Positions 33,001-43,579 are shown, numbered from the stretch's first letter. The stretch: 64,000 bases of DNA from Noviherbaspirillum malthae (GCF_015352985.1 NZ_JACYXF010000002.1:186001-250000), one strand, 5' to 3'. Made by a program: numbers and translations. Notes: generated by a model from the sequence alone, not told the origin.

Positions 33001-33593
33001 AGAATGTCCTCGACGCGGGTCAGGTTCTCCCGGGTATCGTGCAGGCGGTTTTCGGTTTCCCGGCGCCGTTCCTTGTATTTCGACACCCCGGCCGCCTCTT
33101 CGAGGAAGATGCGCAGGTCTTCGGGGCGCGCTTCGATGATGCGCGAGATCATGCCCTGGCCGATGATGGCGTAGGCGCGCGGCCCGAGGCCGGTGCCGAG
33201 GAAGATGTCCTGGATGTCGCGGCGGCGGACCGCCTGGTTGTTGATGTAATAGGTCGACGTGCCGTCGCGCGTCAGCGTGCGCTTGACAGCGATCTCCGCA
33301 TACTGGCTCCACTGCCCGGCGGCGCGGCCGTCGGCGTTGTCGAACACCAGTTCCACCGACGCCCGGCCGGCGGGCTTGCGGGACGTCGAGCCGTTGAAGA
33401 TGACGTCCTGCATGGATTCGCCGCGCAGTTCCGAGGCCTTCGACTCGCCCAGCACCCAGCGGACGGCATCCATGATGTTCGACTTGCCGCAGCCATTGGG
33501 TCCGACGACGCCGACCAGCTGGCCCGGAACCTGGAAATTGGTCGGATCCACGAACGACTTGAATCCCGCTAATTTAAGAGAAGTTAAACGCAC
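30063..33593 (-). CDS. smc: Chromosome segregation protein SMC
   Basis: SMC is the ATPase backbone of bacterial condensin. The 1176-residue protein has the N-terminal Walker A GPNGCGKSN at about residues 31-39, two long coiled-coil arms, a hinge around residues 510-680, and the C-terminal signature LSGGEKALTATAL with Walker B FCLLDEVDAPLDDAN. I chose the GTG at 33593 (VRLTSLKLAGFKSFVD), the position where family members begin. An upstream TTG reading adds 22 residues of non-coding appearance. The gene is divergent from dapC. Confidence 0.96.
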   Translation of the reverse strand: MRLTSLKLAGFKSFVDPTNFQVPGQLVGVVGPNGCGKSNIMDAVRWVLGESKASELRGESMQDVIFNGSTSRKPAGRASVELVFDNADGRAAGQWSQYAEIAVKRTLTRDGTSTYYINNQAVRRRDIQDIFLGTGLGPRAYAIIGQGMISRIIEARPEDLRIFLEEAAGVSKYKERRRETENRLHDTRENLTRVEDILRELNANLEKLEAQAAVAQKFRELQADQDEKQKLLWLLRKNEAKSEQEKFFRDIEKAQTDLEEQTAKLRHVETELEHMRQAHYGAGDRMHTAQGNLYQTNSEIGSLEAQIKFVIESRSRLQTQLNSLTAQRDQWQRQSSQQQEELEEAEMHLEEHGMRVEQAQQAAHNQNDLIPALEQAWREAQLKTTESRGKIMQIQQQIELESAHQRNASNILANLASRRERLSQEKSGMSMPDATHLNNLKMQLEEKQATLEEAREQLEAAQEQQPRLEEERSAAQQQVNAETANNAKLEARLNALKQLQENVQTQGKVQPWLKKHELGELPRLWQKLHIDQGWETALESVLRERTSALEVSNLEWAKAFFNDAPPAKLALFTANDVAAPAASDAPAGLKPFISLLQLNDPGLRALMQDWLNHVYAAEDVNAAFVDRAKLPAGGCFVTRQGHVISRTSVRFYASDSEQDGMLARQQEIENITKQLRAQQMLADEAKSRVVRAEAAVTAATQRLQELRQRVSGLTQAVHGLQLDVMKLSEVQERFNQRSTQIASDLAEIAAEEAEQQQARAESEAKFEQLDLELAALQESHEDGQTAYLAKEQQLNDARQRLRELERAAQEAEFAEKAHRNKIEELKRGISTAKEQSAQLFASMEQGHLELESLDDQAAQAGLQSLLERRSDQERALADARHELDQLTQKLRHTEEARMQAERSLQPQRDRIMELQLKEQAARLNQEQFAQQLAEAQANEASLAEKLNPDMRPSYLQGEVTRLTNAIAALGAVNLAALDELAQASERKNFLDAQHADLSEAISTLEDAINKIDRETRDLLQDTFDKVNKHFGELFPVLFGGGQAKLIMTGEEILDSGVQVMAQPPGKKNATIHLLSGGEKALTATALVFSMFQLNPAPFCLLDEVDAPLDDANTERFCNMVKRMSSQTQFLFISHNKIAMEMAQQLIGVTMQEQGVSRIVAVDMESAANFASEAQAA

Positions 33594-33726
33594 TTTATCG
33601 ACTGTTCCAGACGAGTTGACTCGGGTCGAGGCAAGCGCCCCGTAAAAGGGCCTTATCATATCATTTCAAGTCCTGCGCACATCACTTTCCCGGCCGCAGG
33701 AACGCTGCGCGGCGCAGGTGCGACGG

Positions 33727-33732
33727 TATAAT
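33727..33732 (+). promoter_or_regulatory. Candidate -10 element for dapC
   Basis: A perfect TATAAT sits 38 bp before the dapC GTG. No convincing -35 element is visible at 16-18 bp spacing, so this rests on the hexamer and position. Confidence 0.35.
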
Positions 33733-33770
33733 GCCGCCTTTGCAATCCATTCTCGACCGAGCCCGTCCCC

Positions 33771-34964
33771 GTGAACCCGCTCTTAACCAAATTACAACCT
33801 TATCCGTTTGAAAAGCTGCGCCAGCTGTTTGCCGGTGTCTCCCCCAATGCCGCCTACGCGCCCATCAGCCTGGGCATCGGCGAGCCCAAGCATCCGACGC
33901 CCGAATTCATCAAACAGGTGCTGACCGACAACCTGGGCGGTCTGGCAAGCTATCCTTCGACTGCCGGCTCCGAGGCGCTCAGGGCTTCCATTGCAGGATG
34001 GCTGGAGCGCCGCTACGGCTTGTCGAAGATCGACCCGGCGACGCAGGTATTGCCGGTCAACGGTTCGCGCGAAGCCCTGTTCGCCCTGGCGCAGACGGTC
34101 ATCGACCCGACCCGCGATGCGCTGGTGATGTGCCCGAATCCCTTCTACCAGATCTATGAAGGCGCGGCCTACCTGGCGGGAGCTACACCCTACTTCGTCA
34201 ATTCCGACCCGGCGCGCAATTTCGCGCCCGACTACAAGAGCGTTCCGGCCGACGTCTGGCCCCGCGTGCAGCTGCTGTATCTCTGCTCGCCCGGCAATCC
34301 GACCGGCGCGGTGCTGACGCTGGAAGACTGGAAGGAACTGTTCGAACTGTCGGACCGCTACGGCTTCATCATCGCCGCCGACGAATGCTATTCCGAAATC
34401 TATTTCAAGCAGGAAGCGCCTCTCGGCGGCCTGGAAGCGGCGCACAAGCTCGGACGCACCGGCTATCCGCGCCTGATCGCCTTCTCCAGTCTGTCCAAGC
34501 GCTCCAATGTGCCGGGCATGCGTTCCGGCTTCGTCGCCGGCGATGCCGAGGTGCTCAAGAATTTCCTGCTTTACCGCACCTACCACGGCAGCGCGATGAG
34601 CCCAGCCATCCAGTCGGCCTCGGTCGCCGCCTGGAACGACGAAATGCATGTCGAGGAGAACCGCGCCAAATATGTTGCCAAGTTCAACCGGGTCACACCG
34701 ATGCTGGAGGAGGTGCTGGACGTCGCGCTTCCCGACGCCGGCTTCTATCTCTGGGCCAAGGTGCCCGGCATGTCGGATACCGAATACGCGCGGCGCCTGT
34801 ATGCCGAATATAATGTGACCGTCCTGCCGGGCAGCTATCTCGCCCGCGAAGCCCACGGCATCAACCCCGGGCAGGGCCGCATCCGGATGGCGCTGGTCGC
34901 CGAAGTCGAGGAATGCCTGGAAGCGGCGCAGCGCATCGTCGAATTCACCAAGAAACTTTCCTGA
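33771..34964 (+). CDS. dapC: Succinyldiaminopimelate aminotransferase
   Basis: A 397-residue class I/II PLP aminotransferase. The PLP lysine lies in [17 protein letters not shown], and [11 protein letters not shown] and the C-terminal RMAL arginine region are present. DapC transaminates N-succinyl-2-amino-6-oxopimelate in lysine/diaminopimelate synthesis. The assignment to DapC instead of a general aminotransferase rests on dapD following immediately and dapE four genes on. Translation starts at a GTG, with no in-frame ATG nearby. Confidence 0.92.
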   Translation: MNPLLTKLQPYPFEKLRQLFAGVSPNAAYAPISLGIGEPKHPTPEFIKQVLTDNLGGLASYPSTAGSEALRASIAGWLERRYGLSKIDPATQVLPVNGSREALFALAQTVIDPTRDALVMCPNPFYQIYEGAAYLAGATPYFVNSDPARNFAPDYKSVPADVWPRVQLLYLCSPGNPTGAVLTLEDWKELFELSDRYGFIIAADECYSEIYFKQEAPLGGLEAAHKLGRTGYPRLIAFSSLSKRSNVPGMRSGFVAGDAEVLKNFLLYRTYHGSAMSPAIQSASVAAWNDEMHVEENRAKYVAKFNRVTPMLEEVLDVALPDAGFYLWAKVPGMSDTEYARRLYAEYNVTVLPGSYLAREAHGINPGQGRIRMALVAEVEECLEAAQRIVEFTKKLS

Positions 34965-35001
34965 TTCACCCACCTTTCAACGTTTTGACAACGTCCTTCA
35001 C

Positions 35002-35829
35002 ATGACTCAGCAAATTCAACAGATCATCGACCAGGCCTGGGAAAACCGCGCCGACTTCTCGCCCAAATCCGCTCCCGCCGAAGTGCGCGACGCCGTGGCC
35101 CATGTCATCGAGCAGCTCAACCAGGGCACGCTGCGCGTTGCGCAGAAAGACAGCGGCGCCTGGGTCGTGAACCAGTGGATCAAGAAAGCCGTGCTGCTGT
35201 CCTTCCGCCTGGAAGACAACGTGCCGATGCCGGCCGGCGGCAGCATGCAGTTCTACGACAAGGTGCCCACCAAGTTCGCCAACTACACCGCCGAAGACTT
35301 TGCCAAGGGCGGCTTCCGCGTGGTGCCGCCGGCCGTCGCCCGCCGCGGCAGCTTCATCGGCAAGAACGTCGTGCTGATGCCGTCCTACGTCAACATCGGC
35401 GCCTATGTCGATGAAGGCACCATGGTCGATACCTGGGCCACCGTCGGCTCCTGCGCGCAGATCGGCAAGAACGTGCACCTGTCCGGCGGCGTCGGCATCG
35501 GCGGCGTGCTGGAGCCGATGCAGGCCAACCCCACCATCATCGAAGACAACTGCTTCATCGGCGCGCGCTCCGAGATCGTCGAAGGCGTGATCGTCGAGGA
35601 AAACTCGGTGATTTCCATGGGCGTGTACATCGGCCAGTCGACCAAGATCTATGACCGCGCCACCGGCGAAGTCAGCTACGGCCGCATTCCGGCGGGCTCC
35701 GTCGTCGTCTCGGGCAGCCTGCCTTCGGCCGACGGCAAGTACAGCCTGTACTGCGCGGTGATCGTCAAGCGCGTCGATGCAAAGACCCGCGCCAAGACCG
35801 GCATCAACGAGCTGCTGCGCGACGCCTGA
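35002..35829 (+). CDS. dapD: Tetrahydrodipicolinate N-succinyltransferase
   Basis: DapD succinylates tetrahydrodipicolinate, the step before DapC. The 275-residue protein has an N-terminal helical domain ([14 protein letters not shown]) and a left-handed beta-helix with hexapeptide repeats. Family motifs include [20 protein letters not shown] and [20 protein letters not shown]. It starts 37 bp after dapC. The next gene, a pilus ATPase, begins 129 bp later. Confidence 0.97.
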   Translation: MTQQIQQIIDQAWENRADFSPKSAPAEVRDAVAHVIEQLNQGTLRVAQKDSGAWVVNQWIKKAVLLSFRLEDNVPMPAGGSMQFYDKVPTKFANYTAEDFAKGGFRVVPPAVARRGSFIGKNVVLMPSYVNIGAYVDEGTMVDTWATVGSCAQIGKNVHLSGGVGIGGVLEPMQANPTIIEDNCFIGARSEIVEGVIVEENSVISMGVYIGQSTKIYDRATGEVSYGRIPAGSVVVSGSLPSADGKYSLYCAVIVKRVDAKTRAKTGINELLRDA

Positions 35830-35958
35830 TACCCGGCGCATACCGCAGCTTCGCACTGCCTTTGCGCGCCGGAGCGACTCCGGCGTGCAAAGTGAATCAA
35901 GCGAATCAACCGTGGCATTCGCCCGGCAATCCCGCAAGCAATGACGCAGGAGAACACG

Positions 35959-37095
35959 ATGGCGATGGACCGCCTGTTCCAGCTGATGAAGGACAAGAAG
36001 GCATCGGACCTGTTCATGAGCGTGAACTCGCCGATCCAGGTCAAGATCAATGGCAGCCTGGTGCCGGTGAACCAGCAGAAGATGGACAACGCGACGATCA
36101 AGGCCCTGCTGGCCGAGGTCGTCAGCGCCGCCCAGCTGCATGAACTCGATACCCGCAACGAGCTGAACATGGGCATCCCGGTGCCTGGGGTCGGCAGCTT
36201 CCGCCTGTCCGCGTTCCGCCAGCGCGGTTCGGTCTCCGCCGTGATCCGCTATATCCCCGGCGACATTCCCCGCCTCGCCGACCTCAACGTGCCGCCCATA
36301 CTCGCGGACGTCATCATGGAAAAGCGCGGCCTGGTCCTGGTGGTCGGCGCCACCGGCTCCGGCAAATCGACCACGATCGCCGCCATGCTGGACCATCGCA
36401 ACATCAACAGGACCGGCCACATCCTGACGCTGGAAGACCCGATCGAATTCCTGTTCACCAGCAAGAAATCCATCGTCAACCAGCGCGAAATCGGCACCGA
36501 TGCGGAAAGCCTGCAGGTCGCCCTGAAGAATGCGCTGCGCCAGGCGCCCGACTGCATCCTCATCGGCGAAATCCGCGACAAGGACACCATGGCCAATGCC
36601 ATCGCCTATGCGCAGTCCGGCCATCTTGTCGTCGCCACCTTGCATGCGAACAACAGCTACCAGGCGCTGACCCGCATCATCAACTTCTATCCGCTGGAAA
36701 ACCGGCCCTCGCTGCTGCCCGACTTGGCGGCGACCATCAAGGCGGTGATTTCCCAGCGCCTGATCGTGGCCAAGGACGGCGGCCGGCGCGCCGCGGTGGA
36801 GGTCATGCTCAATACCCGTCATATCGCCGAACTGATCGAGCAAGGCGAAATCGGCCAGATCAAGGACGCGATCGAGAAGAGCATGGCGCCCGGCTCGCAG
36901 ACCTTTGAACAGGCCCTGCTGCGCCTCATCGAAGACGATGTGGTCACGCAGGACGAAGCATTGGCCAACGCCGACTCGGCCACCAATCTCTACTGGCTGA
37001 TCAACAATTCCAAGGGCGGCAAGGCGCCCGAACCCGTGCCGGAGCCGAAGAAAGACGACGGCCCGACATTCACCGAATTCACACTCAACGTCTGA
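35959..37095 (+). CDS. PilT/PilU-family type IV pilus retraction ATPase
   Basis: A 378-residue secretion-type AAA+ ATPase of the PilT/PilU group, which powers type IV pilus retraction for twitching and DNA uptake. The Walker A motif VVGATGSGKSTT, the Asp box (LEDPIEFLF), Walker B (CILIGEIRDKDTM) and the His box (SGHLVVATLHANN) are intact. The C-terminal tail (EPKKDDGPTFTEF) favours PilU over PilT, but this is not decisive. I chose the ATG at 35959, which has an AGGAG site at good spacing; an upstream in-frame ATG at 35941 lacks one. No other pilus gene is in the window. Confidence 0.9.
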   Translation: MAMDRLFQLMKDKKASDLFMSVNSPIQVKINGSLVPVNQQKMDNATIKALLAEVVSAAQLHELDTRNELNMGIPVPGVGSFRLSAFRQRGSVSAVIRYIPGDIPRLADLNVPPILADVIMEKRGLVLVVGATGSGKSTTIAAMLDHRNINRTGHILTLEDPIEFLFTSKKSIVNQREIGTDAESLQVALKNALRQAPDCILIGEIRDKDTMANAIAYAQSGHLVVATLHANNSYQALTRIINFYPLENRPSLLPDLAATIKAVISQRLIVAKDGGRRAAVEVMLNTRHIAELIEQGEIGQIKDAIEKSMAPGSQTFEQALLRLIEDDVVTQDEALANADSATNLYWLINNSKGGKAPEPVPEPKKDDGPTFTEFTLNV

Positions 37096-37099
37096 CTTG

Positions 37100-38618
<1,519 letters not shown>

Positions 38619-38696
38619 CTTGCCCATACCTCACCGCCGCACATGCATGCCGGTGGCGGAAACAGTGCACAGCGCTCCCAACGATTTCATTCATCA

Positions 38697-39617
38697 ATGA
38701 CACCAGACAACTTCACCACCATCCGCGACCTGCTGCGCCACGCGGTCTCCCGCTTCAACGGCGCCAAGCTGTTTTTCGGGCATGGCAGCGTCAACGCTTT
38801 CGACGAAGCGGCTTACCTGATTCTGCACACGCTGAACCTGCCGCTCGACAAGCTTGAGCCCTTCTACGACGCCAGGCTGCTGCCGGAAGAAGTCCGGTCG
38901 GTGCTGAACGTGATCGAGCGCCGCGTGGGCGAACGCGTGCCTGCGGCCTACCTCACCAATGAAGCCTGGCTTGGCGACTATCGCTTCTATGTCGATGAAC
39001 GCGTGATCGTACCGCGGTCTTTCATCGCCGAACTGATTCCCGAGCAGTTCTCACCCTGGGTCGAGGATGCGGACAGCGTGGAAAACATCCTGGAACTCTG
39101 CACCGGCTCGGGCTGCCTGCCTATCATGATGGCCGATGCGTTTCCGGCCGCGCATATCGATGCAGTCGACATTTCGCCAGACGCGCTTGCCGTCGCGCGC
39201 CGCAACGTCGACGAATACCAGCTGCAGGACCGCATCAGCCTGTTCGAATCCGACCTGTACGACAAGCTGACGAAAAAGAAATACGACCTGATCATCACCA
39301 ATCCGCCCTATGTGAACGCGGGTTCGATGAGCAAGCTGCCGCCGGAATACCTGCGCGAGCCGCAGATCGCCCTGGCCGGAGGCGATGACGGCATGGACCT
39401 GGTGCGCCGCATCGTCGCAGGCGCCGCCGAACGTCTGACCAAGAAAGGCATCCTGATGGTCGAGATCGGCAACGAGCGGGCTTTCGCCGAAGCCGCCTTT
39501 CCCGACCTTGAACTGACCTGGGTCTCCACCAGCGCGGGCGACGACACGGTTTTCCTGCTGCATGCCGACCAGCTGGCCGGCAGCGCCAAGACGACGAAGA
39601 GCACCAAGACGCGATGA
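38697..39617 (+). CDS. prmB: Ribosomal protein L3 N5-glutamine methyltransferase
   Basis: PrmB methylates a glutamine of ribosomal protein L3. The 306-residue protein has an N-terminal helical recognition domain and a Rossmann AdoMet domain with LELCTGSGCLPIMMA, and the glutamine-binding NPPY motif in IITNPPYVNAG. The acceptor PrmB, in contrast to PrmC, is favoured by the RRVGERVPAAYLTNEAWLGDYRFYVDERVIVPRS segment. I chose the ATG at 38697 over an upstream reading. Its stop overlaps the start of the ABC-F gene by 4 bp (ATGA). Confidence 0.94.
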   Translation: MTPDNFTTIRDLLRHAVSRFNGAKLFFGHGSVNAFDEAAYLILHTLNLPLDKLEPFYDARLLPEEVRSVLNVIERRVGERVPAAYLTNEAWLGDYRFYVDERVIVPRSFIAELIPEQFSPWVEDADSVENILELCTGSGCLPIMMADAFPAAHIDAVDISPDALAVARRNVDEYQLQDRISLFESDLYDKLTKKKYDLIITNPPYVNAGSMSKLPPEYLREPQIALAGGDDGMDLVRRIVAGAAERLTKKGILMVEIGNERAFAEAAFPDLELTWVSTSAGDDTVFLLHADQLAGSAKTTKSTKTR

Positions 39618-41593
39618 TACGATTTCAGCAAGTCAGCCTGACGCGGGGCATCAAGCCGCTGCTTGAAGATGTCGACGTGACCCTCAATCCGGGCGACAAG
39701 ATCGGCCTCATCGGGGCCAACGGCGCCGGCAAATCCAGCCTGTTCGCCATGCTGCGTGGCGAGCTGCATCCCGATCTCGGGGAAGTCGATTTCCCGACCA
39801 AGTGGCGCATGGCCTATGTCGCGCAGGAGACGCCTGCGCTCGACCGCCCCGCACTGGAATACGCAATCGACGGCGATGCCCATCTGCGCCGGCTCGAAAC
39901 CGAACTGGCGGCGCTTGAACAGGCGCCGGAAAGTGCCGGCAACGGCCACCGCATCGCCGAACTGCATGCGGCGCTCGCGGATGCCGACGCCTATACGGTA
40001 CGGTCGAGGGCCGAGCAGCTGCTCACCGGCCTCGGCTTCTCCAACGACCAGATGCAGCAGCCGGTGGCCAGCTTTTCTGGCGGCTGGCGCATGCGTCTGA
40101 ACCTCGCGCAGGCCCTGATGTGCCCGTCCGACCTGCTGCTGCTCGACGAACCGACCAACCACCTCGACCTCGATGCGATCATCTGGCTGGAAGACTGGCT
40201 CAAGCGCTATGAGGGCACGCTGATCATCATTTCCCACGACCGTGATTTCCTGGACGGCGTGGTCAATGTGATCGTGCACATCGACAACCTCAAGCTCAAG
40301 CGCTATTCCGGCAATTATTCGGCCTTCGAACGCCAGCGCGCCGCGCAGATGGCGCTGACCCAGGCCGCCGCCGACAAGCAGGCCCGCCAGCGCGCCCATC
40401 TCCAGTCCTTCATCGACCGCTTCAAGGCCAAGGCGACCAAGGCCCGGCAGGCGCAGAGCCGGATGAAGATGCTGGCCAAGATGGAAGAAATCGCGCCACT
40501 GCGGGCGGCGGCGGAATTCTCGTTCGAGTTCCGCGAACCGCTCAATGCGCCGAATCCGCTCCTGGTCATGGAAGACGTGGCGGCCGGCTACCGGATCGAG
40601 CAGGGCGATGCCACCGTCGACAAGACCATCATTTCGCGCATCAACTTCTCGCTGCAGAACGGCCAGCGCATCGGCCTGCTCGGGGTCAACGGCGCGGGCA
40701 AATCCACGATGGTCAAGACCATCGCCGGCGAGATTGCGCCGCTTGCCGGCGACACGCGTCTCGGCAAGGGGCTGTCGATCGGCTACTTTGCCCAGCACCA
40801 GGTAGAAATGCTGCGGCATGACGAATCGCCGCTGTGGCATCTTGCAAAAATTGCACCGACCACGCGGGAGCAGGAACTGCGCAACTTCCTCGGCGGCTTC
40901 AATTTCGGCGGCGAGATGGTGACGAGCAAGATCGCGCCATTCTCCGGCGGCGAGAAGGCGCGACTGGCGCTGGCCCTCATCGTTTGGCAGCGCCCCAACC
41001 TGCTGCTGCTCGACGAACCGACCAACCACCTCGACCTGGAAACCCGGGAAGCCCTCACCATGGCCCTGGCCCAGTTCGAAGGCACGCTGGTGCTGGTTTC
41101 CCACGACCGCCATCTGCTGCGCGCCACGACCGATCAGTTCATGATCGTCGCCGACGGCAAGCTGCAGCCCTTCGACGGCGACCTTGACGATTACAAGGAC
41201 TGGCTGTTCAAGACCAAGCTGGGCAAGGCCGAAGTACAGCTGCCTTCGTCGAACGGCAAGGCTGCGGAGGATGCTCCGGCCACCACCGCATCCGAATCGC
41301 GCGAGGAAAGGCAGGAACGCCGCCGCCAGGAAGCCGAGGAGCGCCAGCGCCTGTCGGCCCTGAAAAAGCCGATCGAATCCCGCATCAAGCGGCTCGACGA
41401 ACAAATGGCCAAATCCAATGCACGCAAGTCCGAGATCGACGCCAAGCTGGCCGATCCGGCCATTTACGAGGACGCAAACAAGGAAGCCCTGAAGCAGCTT
41501 ATCCTTGACCAGGCCTATGTTGCCAAGGAACTGGAACAGCTCGAAACCGAATGGCTGGAGCAGCAGGAAGCGCTGGAGCAACTGACTGCCTGA
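39614..41593 (+). CDS. ABC-F family ATP-binding protein (YheS/Uup-like)
   Basis: A 659-residue protein with two ABC ATPase domains in tandem and no membrane segments. Each domain has a Walker A (IGANGAGKSS, LGVNGAGKST), a signature (FSGGWRMR, FSGGEKAR) and the same Walker B, LLLDEPTNHLDL. The linker between the domains is charged and helical, as in ABC-F proteins that act on ribosomes. A C-terminal coiled coil with many Glu, Arg and Gln residues follows. The layout is closest to YheS. A translation role fits coupling to prmB. Confidence 0.92.
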   Translation: MIRFQQVSLTRGIKPLLEDVDVTLNPGDKIGLIGANGAGKSSLFAMLRGELHPDLGEVDFPTKWRMAYVAQETPALDRPALEYAIDGDAHLRRLETELAALEQAPESAGNGHRIAELHAALADADAYTVRSRAEQLLTGLGFSNDQMQQPVASFSGGWRMRLNLAQALMCPSDLLLLDEPTNHLDLDAIIWLEDWLKRYEGTLIIISHDRDFLDGVVNVIVHIDNLKLKRYSGNYSAFERQRAAQMALTQAAADKQARQRAHLQSFIDRFKAKATKARQAQSRMKMLAKMEEIAPLRAAAEFSFEFREPLNAPNPLLVMEDVAAGYRIEQGDATVDKTIISRINFSLQNGQRIGLLGVNGAGKSTMVKTIAGEIAPLAGDTRLGKGLSIGYFAQHQVEMLRHDESPLWHLAKIAPTTREQELRNFLGGFNFGGEMVTSKIAPFSGGEKARLALALIVWQRPNLLLLDEPTNHLDLETREALTMALAQFEGTLVLVSHDRHLLRATTDQFMIVADGKLQPFDGDLDDYKDWLFKTKLGKAEVQLPSSNGKAAEDAPATTASESREERQERRRQEAEERQRLSALKKPIESRIKRLDEQMAKSNARKSEIDAKLADPAIYEDANKEALKQLILDQAYVAKELEQLETEWLEQQEALEQLTA

Positions 41594-41642
41594 GGTGGGA
41601 GTAACCAGGCAGGACAACAAAAATTGCAGGACGCGTCTTGTC

Positions 41643-41765
41643 TTCCCCCTTCTCCCGCAGACGGGGCGCGGAGCGAGGGTTGAGGATGAGAAGGTTTGCC
41701 AAGACCGATCTTCGTCATAATCCCCCTTACCCCAACCCTCTCTCGCCTGCGGGAGAGGGAGCAAA
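41643..41765. repeat. Inverted pair of palindromic intergenic repeats (REP-like)
   Basis: Two related copies lie in opposite orientation. The first, 41643-41694, reads as the reverse complement of the second, 41716-41765, with divergence. The second has the common core CCCCAACCCTCTCTCGCCTGC, then a matching GGGAGAGGGAG arm. CCCTCTC (41736-41742) pairs with GAGAGGG (41753-41759). This type of repeat is scattered between genes in many Proteobacteria. Here it follows the ABC-F gene and could form a large cruciform or act as a weak terminator. Confidence 0.7.
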
Positions 41766-41875
41766 ATATAGACGCACCGGGGTTTGCCAGAAAATTTCTG
41801 CCGCCCAGCTTGGGGCAGCGCAACGAAGCCGGTGCAAGTGCTACGGCACCGTTCCACAACACGAAGGAGGCATGC

Positions 41876-42964
41876 TTGACTCAACCGATCGACAAGCCGC
41901 TGCAAGGCATACGTGTACTGGACCTGACGCGCCTGCTTCCCGGGCCGGTGGCCACCATGCATCTGGCGGACATGGGCGCGGAGGTGATCAAGATCGAGGA
42001 CCCGGGGCCCGGCGACTATGCGCGCACCATGGGCCATGTCGGCAACGAGGTGTCGCAGTTCTTCATCGCGGTCAACCGGGGCAAACGCGAGATGCGGCTC
42101 GACCTGAAGGACGCTGCGCAGCGCGACACCTTCCTGAAGATGGTCGAACAGGCCGATGTGGTGGTCGAAAGCTTCCGCCCCGGCGTCATGGACAGGCTGG
42201 GCGTAGGCTGGGAAGCGCTCAAGGCACGCAATCCCAAGTTGGTCATGTGTGCGATTTCCGGCTACGGCAAGGACGGCCCCCATGCACAGCTGGCCGGGCA
42301 CGACATCAACTACATCGGCCTGGCCGGCATGCTGGAACAGAATGTCGGGCCGGACGGTACGCCGGCGCTGGGCAACCTGCAGGTCGGCGACCTGCTGGGC
42401 GGCGCGCAAGCCGCCGTGCAAGGCATACTCGCGGCGCTGCTCGGCGTCAGAAACGGCGGCCCGGGACGTTTCATCGACGTGTCGATGACCGACGCGGTAT
42501 TTGCCCACAACATCATGCCGCTGGTCGCCGTCAACAATTTCGGCAAGCCGGCCCAGCCGGGACGCGACCTGCTGACGGGCGGCGTCCCCTGCTACAACGT
42601 CTACCGCACCAGCGACGGCCGCCACATGGCGGTCGGCGCGCTCGAACTGAAGTTCTGGCAGGCCTGCTGCGATGTGCTCGGCCGCCCCGAGCTGAAGGAG
42701 CAACACTGGAGCCTCGGCCAGGAAGTCGGCGGCGCGGAGGCGATGCATGTCAAGGCAGAGCTGGACCAGCTCTTCGCAACCGAAACCCTGGCGGTCTGGA
42801 ACGAGCGTTTCGCGCAGGCCGACTGCTGCGTGACGCCGATCCTGCGGGCCGATGAAGCCCTCGCCCATCCGCTCATGCAGGCGCGCGGCATGGTGCGCAA
42901 GCAGCAGCATCCGACCGAAGGCGACTATTGGGCGACGGGCCCGGCGGTGAAATTCCATGAATGA
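41876..42964 (+). CDS. CaiB/BaiF CoA-transferase family protein, AMACR-like
   Basis: A 362-residue class III CoA-transferase-fold protein. The opening GIRVLDLTRLLPGPVATMHLADMG and IEDPGPGDYAR are family marks. The AGHDINYIGLAG motif, with its acidic residue, is the one seen in alpha-methylacyl-CoA racemases. I therefore favour an acyl-CoA racemase over a transferase, though the substrate is unknown. No ATG fits the frame at the right place. I chose the TTG at 41876, which has AAGGAGG five bases upstream. It overlaps the GNAT gene by 8 bp. Confidence 0.87.
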   Translation: MTQPIDKPLQGIRVLDLTRLLPGPVATMHLADMGAEVIKIEDPGPGDYARTMGHVGNEVSQFFIAVNRGKREMRLDLKDAAQRDTFLKMVEQADVVVESFRPGVMDRLGVGWEALKARNPKLVMCAISGYGKDGPHAQLAGHDINYIGLAGMLEQNVGPDGTPALGNLQVGDLLGGAQAAVQGILAALLGVRNGGPGRFIDVSMTDAVFAHNIMPLVAVNNFGKPAQPGRDLLTGGVPCYNVYRTSDGRHMAVGALELKFWQACCDVLGRPELKEQHWSLGQEVGGAEAMHVKAELDQLFATETLAVWNERFAQADCCVTPILRADEALAHPLMQARGMVRKQQHPTEGDYWATGPAVKFHE

Positions 42965-43571
42965 CTCCGCAGGTTCCCGCAGCTCCAGCCAGCGTCACGG
43001 CATGCTGTCGACCTTTCCGGAGCTGCATACCGCCCGCCTGCGGCTGAGGGAAATCAGGCCGACGGATAATGAGGCGCTTTACGCCATCCATTCCGATGCC
43101 GAATGGATGCGCTGGTACGGCGTCGATCCCCTGGTCGATCCTTCGCAGGCAAGCCAGCTGGCCAATCTTTTTGCGGGCTGGTTCCATGCGGGGACCGGCT
43201 TCCGATGGGCGCTGGAACGCCGCAGCGATCACCGGCTGATCGGCACCTGCGGCCTCTTCCGCTGGAACCGCAGCTGGCGCAACTGCGTGATCGGCTATGA
43301 AATTGCGCGCTTCTGCCAGCGGCAGGGATACATGCGCGAGGCGCTGGAAGCGATTCTGGAGTTCGGCTTTTCCGAGATGCATTTGCATCGCATACAGGCC
43401 GAAACCCATCCCGACAATCATCCATCGATCGCGCTGGCGGAGCGCATGGGATTCCGCTTCGAGGGCGTTCACCGCGAACAGGCCTATTGGGGCGGCCGCT
43501 TCCATGATCTCAACTGCTATTCCATACTGGAACAGGACTGGCGGCAGCGGAACGACTTGCAGGAAGGCTGA
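42957..43571 (+). CDS. GNAT-family N-acetyltransferase, RimJ/RimL-like
   Basis: A 204-residue acetyltransferase. After a 15-residue polar leader comes HTARLRLREIRPTDNEALYAIH. The acetyl-CoA-binding region follows (RWALERRSDHRLIGTCGL, then IARFCQRQGYMREALEAILEFGF) and HPDNHPSIALAERMGFRFEG. This pattern fits the RimJ/RimL group that acetylates protein N-termini or small amines, but the substrate cannot be told. The start lies inside the end of the CoA-transferase gene, and DUF2520 follows after 8 bp, so the three are probably one transcription unit. Confidence 0.88.
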   Translation: MNDSAGSRSSSQRHGMLSTFPELHTARLRLREIRPTDNEALYAIHSDAEWMRWYGVDPLVDPSQASQLANLFAGWFHAGTGFRWALERRSDHRLIGTCGLFRWNRSWRNCVIGYEIARFCQRQGYMREALEAILEFGFSEMHLHRIQAETHPDNHPSIALAERMGFRFEGVHREQAYWGGRFHDLNCYSILEQDWRQRNDLQEG

Positions 43572-43579
43572 CGAAGACC

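Noticed and set aside
31140-33572. An 810-codon plus-strand frame opposite smc
   Set aside because: It is the shadow of the smc coding frame; its translation is a monotonous Leu/Phe/Arg-rich sequence with no domain.
39308-42958. A 1216-codon open frame on the minus strand opposite the ABC-F and CoA-transferase genes
   Set aside because: It is antisense to two well-recognised proteins, and its translation resembles no family. Long antisense frames are expected from GC-rich third codon positions.
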